A stretch of 64,000 nucleotides of DNA from VAZQ01 sp036557665 (lineage in GTDB: Bacteria; Pseudomonadota; Alphaproteobacteria; Rhizobiales; Xanthobacteraceae): positions 1-64,000 of the forward strand of contig DATBHG010000002.1 of assembly GCA_036557665.1 (NCBI GenBank). The letters are read 5' to 3'. The position numbers were made by a program, and so were the translations under genes. Positions 6,639 to 13,686 of the stretch are shown here, one piece after another; position 1 is the stretch's first letter; the number at the start of each line of letters is the position of its first letter. Below the pieces are notes generated by a model that was not told where the DNA came from, ran no database searches, and saw nothing but the letters and a program-made list of their open reading frames with translations.

Positions 6639-8672
6639 TCAGCGCTCCGGCTTGCGCGCCGGCGCGCTCGCGTCCCGCTCGCGCAGATAATCCTCGGTGG
6701 TGCGCGGGCGCGGACGCGGCGGGGCGCCGTGCGGATCGAGCTCCTGCCCGGTGATTGCGATCACCCGGCAGTCCTCGCACATCTTGATGAGATCGAGGCG
6801 CGCCGCCGCATCCGCGAACATCCAGTGCTTGCCCGCGAGCTTCGCCGTTACCCGCTCGATCGTGCTCCTGACCCCGAACGGCTTGCCGCAGGCGATGCAA
6901 TGGAACGGCTCCTCCTCCTTCAGGACCCGCGCCGTTGCGGTGGCTGCGCGGAAATCGAGCTGGGGAGTGAGCGTGATCACCTTCTCCGGGCAGGTCGCCT
7001 TGCACAGCCCGCACTGCACGCAGGCGTCCTCGACGAAGCGCAGCATCGGCTGCTCGGGATTGTCGCGCAGCGCTCCGGTGGGGCAGGCCGCGACACAGGC
7101 GAGGCAGAGCGTGCATCCCGCGGCATCGATGGTGACCGCGCCGAACGGCGCCCCGGCCGGCAGCGGCACGATCTGGACCGGCGCCGGCGCCACGCGATGC
7201 AGCTCCCGCAGCGCAAGCCGCATCACGTCGCGCTTTGCGCCTGCGGCCGCAAAGCCGGAGGGCTGCGACGTTGCCGCCTCGGGGTAAGCCTCCCACAGCA
7301 GAGCCGCGAGCGCGTCGGGATCATCGACCGCCAAGGCAGCCACGCGGCCCTCGCCGAAACCCAGGCCGGTGAGGATCGTCTCCGCCAGCGCGAGGGTCTG
7401 GGTGAGACCGGCGATGTCGTGGCGCGGCCTGGCGCGAACGAGAAAGCGCATGCCGGCTGCGCCGTAGGCAAAGCATGCCGCGATCGCCTCGAGACCGACC
7501 TGGGTGACCTCGTTCACCTCCACCGGCAGCACATTGGCGGGCAGTCCGTCGCCGAAGCGCGCGAGCGCATCGATCAGCGGCGTGCCGTGCGCCCCGTCGT
7601 GAATGAGCACCACGGGCCGGGCGCCGGCCGCCTCGCGGTAGGCCGTAAGCAGCGCGCGCAGCTTGCGGATCAGGGCATCTGCCGGCGGCAGCGCATAGGC
7701 CGCGGCGCCGGTCGGGCAGGCGGCAGCGCACTGCCCGCAGCCGGCGCAGAGGTGCGCGTCGATGGCGACGTGATCGCCCGCCGGCGCGATGGCGCCCGCC
7801 GGGCAGAGATCGAGACAGCGATGGCAGCCCACGATCCGGGAGCGGGAATGGGCGCAGATGTCGGCGGTGAGCTCGATATAGCGCGGCTTGTCGAAGGTGC
7901 CGGTGAGGTCGCGCGCCTTGAGCAACGCGCGCAGCACCGCCGCCGGATCGGCGGGGTCGGCGCGCAGATAGCCGTCGCGCAGGTCGGGCGAGCCGAACAG
8001 CGCCGGGGCGCCGGACAGGTCGAGGACAAGGTCGCAACGTGAGACTGCGCCGTTGCGCGGGGCGCCGAAGCGCAGCTGCTCGCGCGATGACGGCGCCGGC
8101 TGCGCGTAATCGTCGACCGTGAGCTCGAATGCGCCGAGATGACCCTTGGCGGAGCGGATCGTGCCTTGCACCACTGGAAACGCGGTGACCCGCGCCGGAG
8201 CGAGCGCGGTACCGGGCCTGATCAACACGGTCACATCGAGGTGGTCCTTGAGCAGGCTCCCGGCTTCGACCGCCTGCTCGTCGCGGCCGTAGATCAGCAG
8301 GACGCCTTCGCTCGCAAAGCTCACGAACGGAACAGCGGGAGCCTGCTCGCCCGCTGCCGCCAGCAGCGCTGCCATCTTGGGACCCGCGGCGGCTGCGTCC
8401 TTCGACCAGCCGGCGGTCTCGCGGATGTTGGCGAAGCTGATGGGCTCACGGTCCTCGGCGATTTCGGAAAACAGCGGCGCCTCCTGCACGCAGCCCACCA
8501 GCAGCGGGGCTTCGCCGGCCGCTGCCGCGCGAAAGCGGTCGAGCTCGGCGCGGCAAAGCTGGCGCGCGGTCGTGACGTTCTCGGCGCGACAGCCGCGCTT
8601 CACGCTCTCGGCCGCAAGCGGCATCGTGTCCTCGCACGAGCAGATCAGAATGTGCGGCGCCCGCTCGGGCAT
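6639..8672 (-). CDS. multi-cluster 4Fe-4S ferredoxin-like protein
   Basis: Cytoplasmic iron-sulfur protein of about 677 aa. The ATG at 8672 is preferred because the protein then begins PERAPHILICSCEDTMPL, a start common to the family; an upstream in-frame ATG at 8789 adds unconserved sequence. The N-terminal third carries scattered Cys (ICSCEDT, GCRAE, LCRAEL, VGCVQEAP). Cys clusters follow near residues 271-289 (CHRCLDLCP), 306-313 (CAGCGQCAAACP), 520-531 (CTLCLACVAACP) and 551-562 (CVQCGLCKATCP), then CIACGKP and CEDCR near the C-terminus. In related genomes such proteins sit beside formate dehydrogenase accessory genes together with the lipoate-ligase-like gene that is divergent here. No dehydrogenase is present in this window, so its partner is unknown. 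Confidence 0.8.
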   Translation of the reverse strand: MPERAPHILICSCEDTMPLAAESVKRGCRAENVTTARQLCRAELDRFRAAAAGEAPLLVGCVQEAPLFSEIAEDREPISFANIRETAGWSKDAAAAGPKMAALLAAAGEQAPAVPFVSFASEGVLLIYGRDEQAVEAGSLLKDHLDVTVLIRPGTALAPARVTAFPVVQGTIRSAKGHLGAFELTVDDYAQPAPSSREQLRFGAPRNGAVSRCDLVLDLSGAPALFGSPDLRDGYLRADPADPAAVLRALLKARDLTGTFDKPRYIELTADICAHSRSRIVGCHRCLDLCPAGAIAPAGDHVAIDAHLCAGCGQCAAACPTGAAAYALPPADALIRKLRALLTAYREAAGARPVVLIHDGAHGTPLIDALARFGDGLPANVLPVEVNEVTQVGLEAIAACFAYGAAGMRFLVRARPRHDIAGLTQTLALAETILTGLGFGEGRVAALAVDDPDALAALLWEAYPEAATSQPSGFAAAGAKRDVMRLALRELHRVAPAPVQIVPLPAGAPFGAVTIDAAGCTLCLACVAACPTGALRDNPEQPMLRFVEDACVQCGLCKATCPEKVITLTPQLDFRAATATARVLKEEEPFHCIACGKPFGVRSTIERVTAKLAGKHWMFADAAARLDLIKMCEDCRVIAITGQELDPHGAPPRPRPRTTEDYLRERDASAPARKPER

Positions 8673-8831
8673 CTTTTGTCTCGTGGGTGAATTGCGCGGC
8701 GCTTCGTCATACTCGCCGCTCGCCACAGGGGTCATGGAGCTAAAAGCGTGTGCCGACCTGAGCCCTGGCTCCTGCGTTATAACGGGCATCGCTGATGGTT
8801 GCGAGTGCGGCTACCAACAACAGATGGGCCG

Positions 8832-8984
8832 TCGTCCCCGCCAAGCGAGCCCGGCTTAACCGGGCTCGCGCGCGCCGGGACCCAGTAATCCACGGACAAT
8901 GTAAATGCACAAACAGCGCCGATTAGCGGATTCCGGCTCTCGCGCGCCGGGCAAGGCCCGGCTTGCTCGGCCGGAATGACGCAG
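8832..8984. repeat. CCGGGACCCAG / CCGGAATGACG type dispersed repeats
   Basis: The gap between the divergent Fe-S protein and lipoate-ligase-like genes holds two repeat remnants of a different family. The first contains the hairpin GAGCCCGG with CCGGGCTC (8847-8867) followed by GCCGGGACCCAGTAATCCA. The second contains CCGGGC-AAG-GCCCGG (about 8947-8962) and ends in CCGGAATGACGC. Such sequences are frequent intergenic repeats in proteobacteria. The promoters of both flanking genes must lie in the remaining sequence; none was evident. Confidence 0.6.
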
Positions 8985-9008
8985 GAAACGGAGGTATAAA
9001 ACCCCCCA

Positions 9009-9767
9009 ATGACATCTGAACGCCCCCGCGTGCGAGCATCTGCCAGGCCCGCGCTCGACCTGCCGCCCGCGTTCCGGCTCATAAGCCTGCGCGAGGTGGG
9101 GGATTCTTTCGCCCATGCCGTCCGCGTGGCGCCGCGGGAGGGGGCGGGCACCCTGGTCCATGTGGGCCGCTTCGACCTCGCAGAGGTCGCGCTGGTGCTG
9201 GAGCCGGACGAGCCGCTGCGCACCGCGCGCCGCGCGATCTATGCGGGGCTTGCCGCGCTCGCCGATGCGCTGGCGGTGCATGCTCCGCCCGAGCGCGCGC
9301 TGACCCTCGACTGGCCCGATGCGGTGCGTATCGAAGGCGGTCTCGTGGGCGGCGCGCGCCTTGCCTGGCCGCCGCGCGCGAGCGAGGAGAAGCCGCCGGA
9401 CTGGCTGGTGCTCGGGGCCATGATCCGCACCGTCGCCATCGGCGAGGAGGAGCCGGGGCTGCGCCCGCTGTCCTCGGCGCTCAACGAGGAAGGTTTCGAC
9501 ACGCTCGTCTCCGACCGGCTGGTCGAGAGCTTCGCCCGGCATTTCATGACGGCGGCAGACACCTGGCAGGCGCACGGCTTCGCGGAGATTGCGAGGAGCT
9601 ATCTGGCGCGACTTGCTCCCGCGCCGGGGATAAGACGCGATCTTGCTGAGAACGGCGATCTCCTGGTGCGCCGTCCCGGCAGGCGCGGCGACCCGGAGCG
9701 GCATTCGCTCGCGGCCGCGCTGCGCCATCCCTCGTGGCTCGATCCCGCAACCGGAACCATAAAGTAG
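9009..9767 (+). CDS. biotin/lipoate protein ligase-like family protein
   Basis: 252-aa protein with a biotin/lipoate ligase fold, of the divergent family found next to formate dehydrogenase accessory genes in rhizobia. Recognised by DLPPAFRLISLREVGDSFAHA, GTLVHVGRFDLAEVALVLEPDEPLRTARRA, LDWPDAVRIEGGLVGGARLAWP and the C-terminal RRDLAENGDLLVRR. The position that reads KWPND in biotin ligases reads LDWPD here, so the usual Lys is absent and classical ligase activity is doubtful. It starts at an ATG 336 bp from the divergent Fe-S protein gene, consistent with a shared role. Function not established. Confidence 0.75.
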   Translation: MTSERPRVRASARPALDLPPAFRLISLREVGDSFAHAVRVAPREGAGTLVHVGRFDLAEVALVLEPDEPLRTARRAIYAGLAALADALAVHAPPERALTLDWPDAVRIEGGLVGGARLAWPPRASEEKPPDWLVLGAMIRTVAIGEEEPGLRPLSSALNEEGFDTLVSDRLVESFARHFMTAADTWQAHGFAEIARSYLARLAPAPGIRRDLAENGDLLVRRPGRRGDPERHSLAAALRHPSWLDPATGTIK

Positions 9768-9789
9768 CAGCGCAGCGAATCCGCCGGCC

Positions 9790-9824
9790 GGAGTCTCGCA
9801 GAGCCGATCCACCGGGTCGCCCTC
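9790..9824. repeat. degenerate GTAGGGGCGA half-unit
   Basis: The stretch GGAGTCTCGCAGAGCCGATC followed by CACCGGGTCGCCCTCC aligns with the left half of the GTAGGGGCGA units (GAGTTTCGTAGGGGCGACCC), with several substitutions that break the stem. It is probably a decayed copy. Confidence 0.55.
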
Positions 9825-9900
9825 CAAGCTGCCAGCCGTGCTGCGACGCAGTGCCTCTTGACTTTTTCGAACGAATATGATACAAACAGAGAACATAACC

Positions 9901-10506
9901 ATGACGAGGCGGCTGATGGACCAATCGAGTGAGCCGAGTAATGCCGAATTGCCGCCCCTGACCACCGCGCCGCTCCTCGGCGCGGCGCCTCTGATCCGAG
10001 GCGAGAACGCGCGCAGCTACGACGAGCTGCTCGGGCGCATCTGCGCTACGCTGCGGCCGCAAGACAGCCTCGAGGAGATCTGGGCGCGCGACATCGTCGA
10101 TCTGGTCTGGGAAACTTTCCGGCTGCGCCGCGCCAAGGCGTGGCTCATGACCGCGGATGCTCATCGACGCATCGGAAGCGAGCTGCGTGGCCGCCAAGCC
10201 GACCGGATCGCCCGGCGATGGTCGGCTGGAGACGAGGACGCCGCCGCGCAGGTGACGAGCGCGCTCGACGCCGCAGGCCTTTCCATCGATGGGATGCTGG
10301 CGCAGGCGATCTCTAACAGCTACAAGACCATCGAGCAGCTGGACCGGATGCTGCTGAGTGTCGAGATGCGGCGCAGCGCCGTTCTGCGCGAGCTCGATCG
10401 CCACCGGGCGCCGCTGGCGCGAAAGCTGCGGCACGCCATTGCGGAGGTGGAGGAGGCCGAGCTCGTGGCCGACGCACCGCGGCTCGCCGAAGCGCCGCCC
10501 GCATGA
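9901..10506 (+). CDS. conserved hypothetical protein, first of a two-gene unit
   Basis: About 201 aa, soluble and largely helical, with no recognised enzymatic motif. The ATG at 9901 (MTRRLMDQSS) is chosen because relatives in rhizobial genomes begin with MTRRL; in-frame ATGs at 9877 and 9916 are alternatives. Conserved-looking segments are YDELLGRI, EEIWARDIVDLVWETFRLRR and a C-terminal helix with LDRMLLSVEMRRSAVLRELDRHR. Its stop overlaps the next gene by four bases (ATGA), so the two are translationally coupled. I recall homologous pairs occurring in several copies per genome in Bradyrhizobium-type bacteria; their function is unknown to me. Confidence 0.7.
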   Translation: MTRRLMDQSSEPSNAELPPLTTAPLLGAAPLIRGENARSYDELLGRICATLRPQDSLEEIWARDIVDLVWETFRLRRAKAWLMTADAHRRIGSELRGRQADRIARRWSAGDEDAAAQVTSALDAAGLSIDGMLAQAISNSYKTIEQLDRMLLSVEMRRSAVLRELDRHRAPLARKLRHAIAEVEEAELVADAPRLAEAPPA

Positions 10507-11243
10507 GCAGCGAAGCCAGGCGCGAAGCGAGCCGCAGCAACGGCAGCCGCAGCCGCGGTCCGAAAACCGCCGCGGGCAAGGCGCGCTCCTCGCGCAACGC
10601 CCTACGCCACGGCTTGAGCCGCCCCGCAGACCTCGATCCCGTGCTCGCCGAGCAGATTGCCGCCCTGGCTCGCGCCATTGCCGGCGCCGATGCCGGCAGC
10701 GAGCGCTTCGAGATCGCCTGCCGGGTCGCTTGCGCGCAGGTCGATGTATGGCGTGCGCGCCGCGCCCGCGCCGATTGCCTGGCTGTGGCGCCCCTGGATG
10801 AAGAGACCCTCGCGTTGCTGGTTGCGACCGACCGTTACGTAGGCCGCGCTCTCGCCCGCCGAAAGCGCGCGATCCGCCAGCTCGATGCCGCATCTGCGCG
10901 CTCGTCCCACAACGAGAACCGAGACTGCCTGTCCGCTGCAACGCTGTTGGAAAGCGCTTTGCCGGGCAGCGGCACCGGACCGGCGGGGCGTCACCGAGCC
11001 GGCTACCCCGGCTACCCTGACCCTTACCGTCCGCCCGACCCATACGCCGAGACCAACAAGGAGTGGCGGCGGATCGCTCGCGGTTTTGGCCATACGCGCC
11101 GCAACGACCTGGAGTATTTCGGCCAGAAGAACCCTTGGCGCTGGCGCCGCCGCGGCACAAAGGGGCTGAGCGGACCCACGGGAGCGCCGCCCAATGGGCC
11201 CGATCCTGGCCGAACGAACCCGAGCAGCCCTGCTCTCTCATGA
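10503..11243 (+). CDS. conserved hypothetical with GPKTAAGKARS..NALRHGL motif
   Basis: Second gene of the coupled unit (246 aa). The N-terminus carries the widespread but uncharacterised motif SRGPKTAAGKARSSRNALRHGL, basic and likely nucleic-acid interacting (inference). A helical region with RFEIACRVACAQVDVWRARRAR follows. The C-terminal third is low complexity, rich in Pro, Gly and Tyr (GYPGYPDPYRPPDPY) and then in Trp/Arg. Start ATG at 10503 overlaps the upstream stop. No enzyme motif seen. Confidence 0.65.
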   Translation: MSSEARREASRSNGSRSRGPKTAAGKARSSRNALRHGLSRPADLDPVLAEQIAALARAIAGADAGSERFEIACRVACAQVDVWRARRARADCLAVAPLDEETLALLVATDRYVGRALARRKRAIRQLDAASARSSHNENRDCLSAATLLESALPGSGTGPAGRHRAGYPGYPDPYRPPDPYAETNKEWRRIARGFGHTRRNDLEYFGQKNPWRWRRRGTKGLSGPTGAPPNGPDPGRTNPSSPALS

Positions 11244-11276
11244 GCTCGGAGCGCCATAAGCACTGCCCTCTCGGAC

Positions 11277-11357
11277 GTAGGGGCGGGTTTCAAACCCGCC
11301 CCTACAACCGACAGGCCGCCCTATTGGCGTAGGGGCGGATTTGAAACCCGCCCATAT
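11277..11357. repeat. two GTAGGGGCGGGTTT palindromes
   Basis: Two short palindromes sharing the GTAGGGGCG ends: 11277-11305 pairs GTAGGGGCGGGTTT with AACCCGCCCCTAC, and 11329-11357 is an imperfect second copy (GTAGGGGCGGATTT with AACCCGCCCATAT). They differ from the units beside the transposase by a GGTTT/AAACC core. They occupy part of the 256-bp gap before the indolepyruvate oxidoreductase gene. Confidence 0.8.
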
Positions 11358-11499
11358 AACAGACAGACCCAAACTTGGGGTGCTCTGGATAATGGCGGCG
11401 ACAGCGGCGGGCAATATATGATGCATGGACCCGGCCGGTGGCGGTCCCGCATCGTCCCGGGCTGCCAGACCCAAGAGCAAACACAAGGGCTGAAACACA

Positions 11500-13662
11500 A
11501 TGGCGGAACGCTCGTTCAAGCAGGAAGTGAAAAAGCTTCGGCTCGGAGCGGGAGAGGAGTTTCGCGGAGAGGGAATCCTCGCCGTCACGAAGGCGCTGCT
11601 CCAGTCCGGCGTCTCCTATGTGTCCGGTTATCAGGGCGCGCCGATCTCGCACCTTCTCGACGTGCTCGCAGACGCAGACGACGTGCTCGCCGAGCTCGGC
11701 ATTCGTTTTGAAGCGAGCGCCAACGAGGCCGCCGCCGCCGCGGCGCTTGCCGCGTCGATCAATTATCCGCTGCGCGGAGCTGCGACGTTCAAGGCGCCGG
11801 TCGGCATCAATGTCGCCTCCGATGCGCTCGCCAACCTGTCCTCCAGCGGCGTCAACGGGGGCGCGCTGGTCATCGTCGGGGAGGACTACGGCGAGGGCTC
11901 GTCGATCATGCAGGAGCGCAGCCACGCCTTCGCCATGAAATCGCAGATGTGGCTGCTCGATCCGAGGCCGAACCTGCCCTCGATCGTGCGCGCGGTCGAG
12001 CAAGGCTTCGAGCTGTCCGAGGCCTCGAACACGCCCGTCATGCTCGAGCTGCGCATCCGCGCCTGTCACGTCTACGGCAGCTTCGCGGCGCGCGACAACG
12101 TGCGACCGGCGTTTGGTCTGGCCGACGCGCTCGCCAGTCCGGTGCGCGATTCCGACCGCATCGTGCTTCCGCCCGCAAGCTACCGGCAGGAGAAGGAGAA
12201 GGTCGAGAAGCGCTGGCCGGCTGCGATCCGCTTCATCCAGGAGCGCGCGCTCAACGAATTCTTCGACGGCGAGGCCGCCGATATCGGCATCGTGATGCAA
12301 GGCGGCATGTACAACACCGCGCTGCGCGCGCTGGCGGTGCTGGGGCTTGCCGACGTGTTCGGCGAAAGCCGCATTCCGCTCTACGTGCTCAATGTCACCT
12401 ATCCCTTGGTCGATGCCGAGCTCGTGCGTTTCTGCACCGGCAAGAAGGCGATCCTGATCATCGAGGAAGGCCAGCCGGACTTTATCGAGCAGGCGGTCAA
12501 CACCATCCTGCGCCGCGCGGATCTCCAGACGCGGATCGAGGGAAAAAGCATGTTGCCCATGGCCGGCGAATATACCGGCGCGGTGGTGAAGGACGGGATC
12601 GCCAAGCTCGTCGCGAGCTACCGGCCCGATCTCCTTGCTGCGGCAGAGCCTGCGGCCGCTTCGCGTTCCGACGCGCTAGTGCGTGCACAGGAATCGATTG
12701 CCGGCAAGGTGCACGGCCGGCCGCCGTCCTTCTGCACCGGCTGCCCGGAGCGCCCGATCTTTGCCGCCATGAAGCTCGTCGAGCGCGAGCTCGGACCGCA
12801 TCACGTGAGCGGCGACATCGGCTGCCACCTGTTTTCCGTGCTGCCGCCCTTCAACATCGGGAATTCGACGATGGGCTACGGGCTCGGCGGCGCGGGAGCG
12901 GCCGCCTTCAATGCGGTGCCGGGCCGGCGCGCCATTGCCATGGTGGGCGACGGGGGCTTCTGGCACAACGGCCTTGCCTCGAGCTTCGGCAATGCCGTCT
13001 TCAACAAGAGCGACAATGTCATGATCGTGGTCGACAACGGCTATGCCGCCGCGACCGGCGGTCAGGACGTGCCGTCGTCGGCGTCGGAGAACCCGCAGCG
13101 TTCGACCCGGAACCCGATCGAGAAGGCGCTCCGCGGGATCGGCGTCAAATGGGTGCACACCGTCACGCGCACCTACGATGTGGCGCGCATGCGCGACCTC
13201 CTGAAAGAGGCGCTCACCACCGCGGTCAAGGGGCCGAAGGTCATCATTGCCCAGTCCGAGTGCATGCTCAACAAGCAGCGGCGCGAGCGTCCGCTCATGC
13301 AGCGGCGCATGCAAGGCGGCGCGCGGACCATACGCGAGCGCTTTGGCGTCGATCCCGATACCTGCACCGGCGATCACTCCTGCATTCGCCTGTCCGGCTG
13401 CCCATCGCTCACCCTTGCTCCCAATCCAGACCCGCTGCGGCGCGAGCCGGTGACCAAGGTGATAAACTCCTGCGTCGGCTGCGGCCTGTGCGGAGAGGTC
13501 GCGCACGCGGCCGTCCTCTGCCCCTCGTTCTACCGCGCCTCGATCATCGCCAATCCGACACGCTGGGACAGGTTGAAGGAGAGGATACGCGGCGCCGTCA
13601 TCGGTGCGCTGCAGCGTCGGATGGAGCCCCGTCTCACCGCACCCCGAACCGCAGTTGTGTAG
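11500..13662 (+). CDS. indolepyruvate oxidoreductase-type alpha subunit
   Basis: Thiamine-diphosphate 2-oxoacid:ferredoxin oxidoreductase alpha-type subunit (720 aa), which would oxidatively decarboxylate aryl-pyruvates (indolepyruvate, phenylpyruvate) to aryl-acyl-CoA. Layout: pyrimidine-binding N-terminal domain with GYQGAPISHLLDVL; middle domain with IGIVMQGGMYNTALRAL; ThDP domain with CTGCPERP, GDIGCH and the ThDP motif GDGGFWHNGLASSFGNAVFN; C-terminal ferredoxin-like Cys cluster (CTGDHSC, CVGCGLCGEV, LCPSF). The stop codon TAG at 13660 is formed by a palindromic repeat. The next gene carries the beta-type domain. Substrate not determinable from sequence. Confidence 0.9.
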   Translation: MAERSFKQEVKKLRLGAGEEFRGEGILAVTKALLQSGVSYVSGYQGAPISHLLDVLADADDVLAELGIRFEASANEAAAAAALAASINYPLRGAATFKAPVGINVASDALANLSSSGVNGGALVIVGEDYGEGSSIMQERSHAFAMKSQMWLLDPRPNLPSIVRAVEQGFELSEASNTPVMLELRIRACHVYGSFAARDNVRPAFGLADALASPVRDSDRIVLPPASYRQEKEKVEKRWPAAIRFIQERALNEFFDGEAADIGIVMQGGMYNTALRALAVLGLADVFGESRIPLYVLNVTYPLVDAELVRFCTGKKAILIIEEGQPDFIEQAVNTILRRADLQTRIEGKSMLPMAGEYTGAVVKDGIAKLVASYRPDLLAAAEPAAASRSDALVRAQESIAGKVHGRPPSFCTGCPERPIFAAMKLVERELGPHHVSGDIGCHLFSVLPPFNIGNSTMGYGLGGAGAAAFNAVPGRRAIAMVGDGGFWHNGLASSFGNAVFNKSDNVMIVVDNGYAAATGGQDVPSSASENPQRSTRNPIEKALRGIGVKWVHTVTRTYDVARMRDLLKEALTTAVKGPKVIIAQSECMLNKQRRERPLMQRRMQGGARTIRERFGVDPDTCTGDHSCIRLSGCPSLTLAPNPDPLRREPVTKVINSCVGCGLCGEVAHAAVLCPSFYRASIIANPTRWDRLKERIRGAVIGALQRRMEPRLTAPRTAVV

Positions 13663-13686
13663 GGGCGAGGCATGCCTCGCCCCTAC
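13659..13686. repeat. perfect 28-bp GTAGGGGCGAGGC palindrome between two genes
   Basis: GTAGGGGCGAGGCA is followed directly by its exact reverse complement, a perfect 28-bp palindrome centred on GCATGC. It contains the TAG stop of the upstream alpha-subunit gene (13660-13662) and an in-frame ATG (13672-13674) for the downstream gene, so it forms the entire intergenic junction. Confidence 0.9.

Noticed and set aside
9858..9881. TTGACT ... TATGAT as a sigma-70 promoter of the two-gene unit
   Set aside because: The spacing is only 12 bp, too short for a normal promoter; the hexamers may be coincidental.
9544..11241. Minus-strand frame of about 565 codons across the hypothetical pair
   Set aside because: It crosses repeats and two coupled plus-strand genes; the translation has no recognisable domain.
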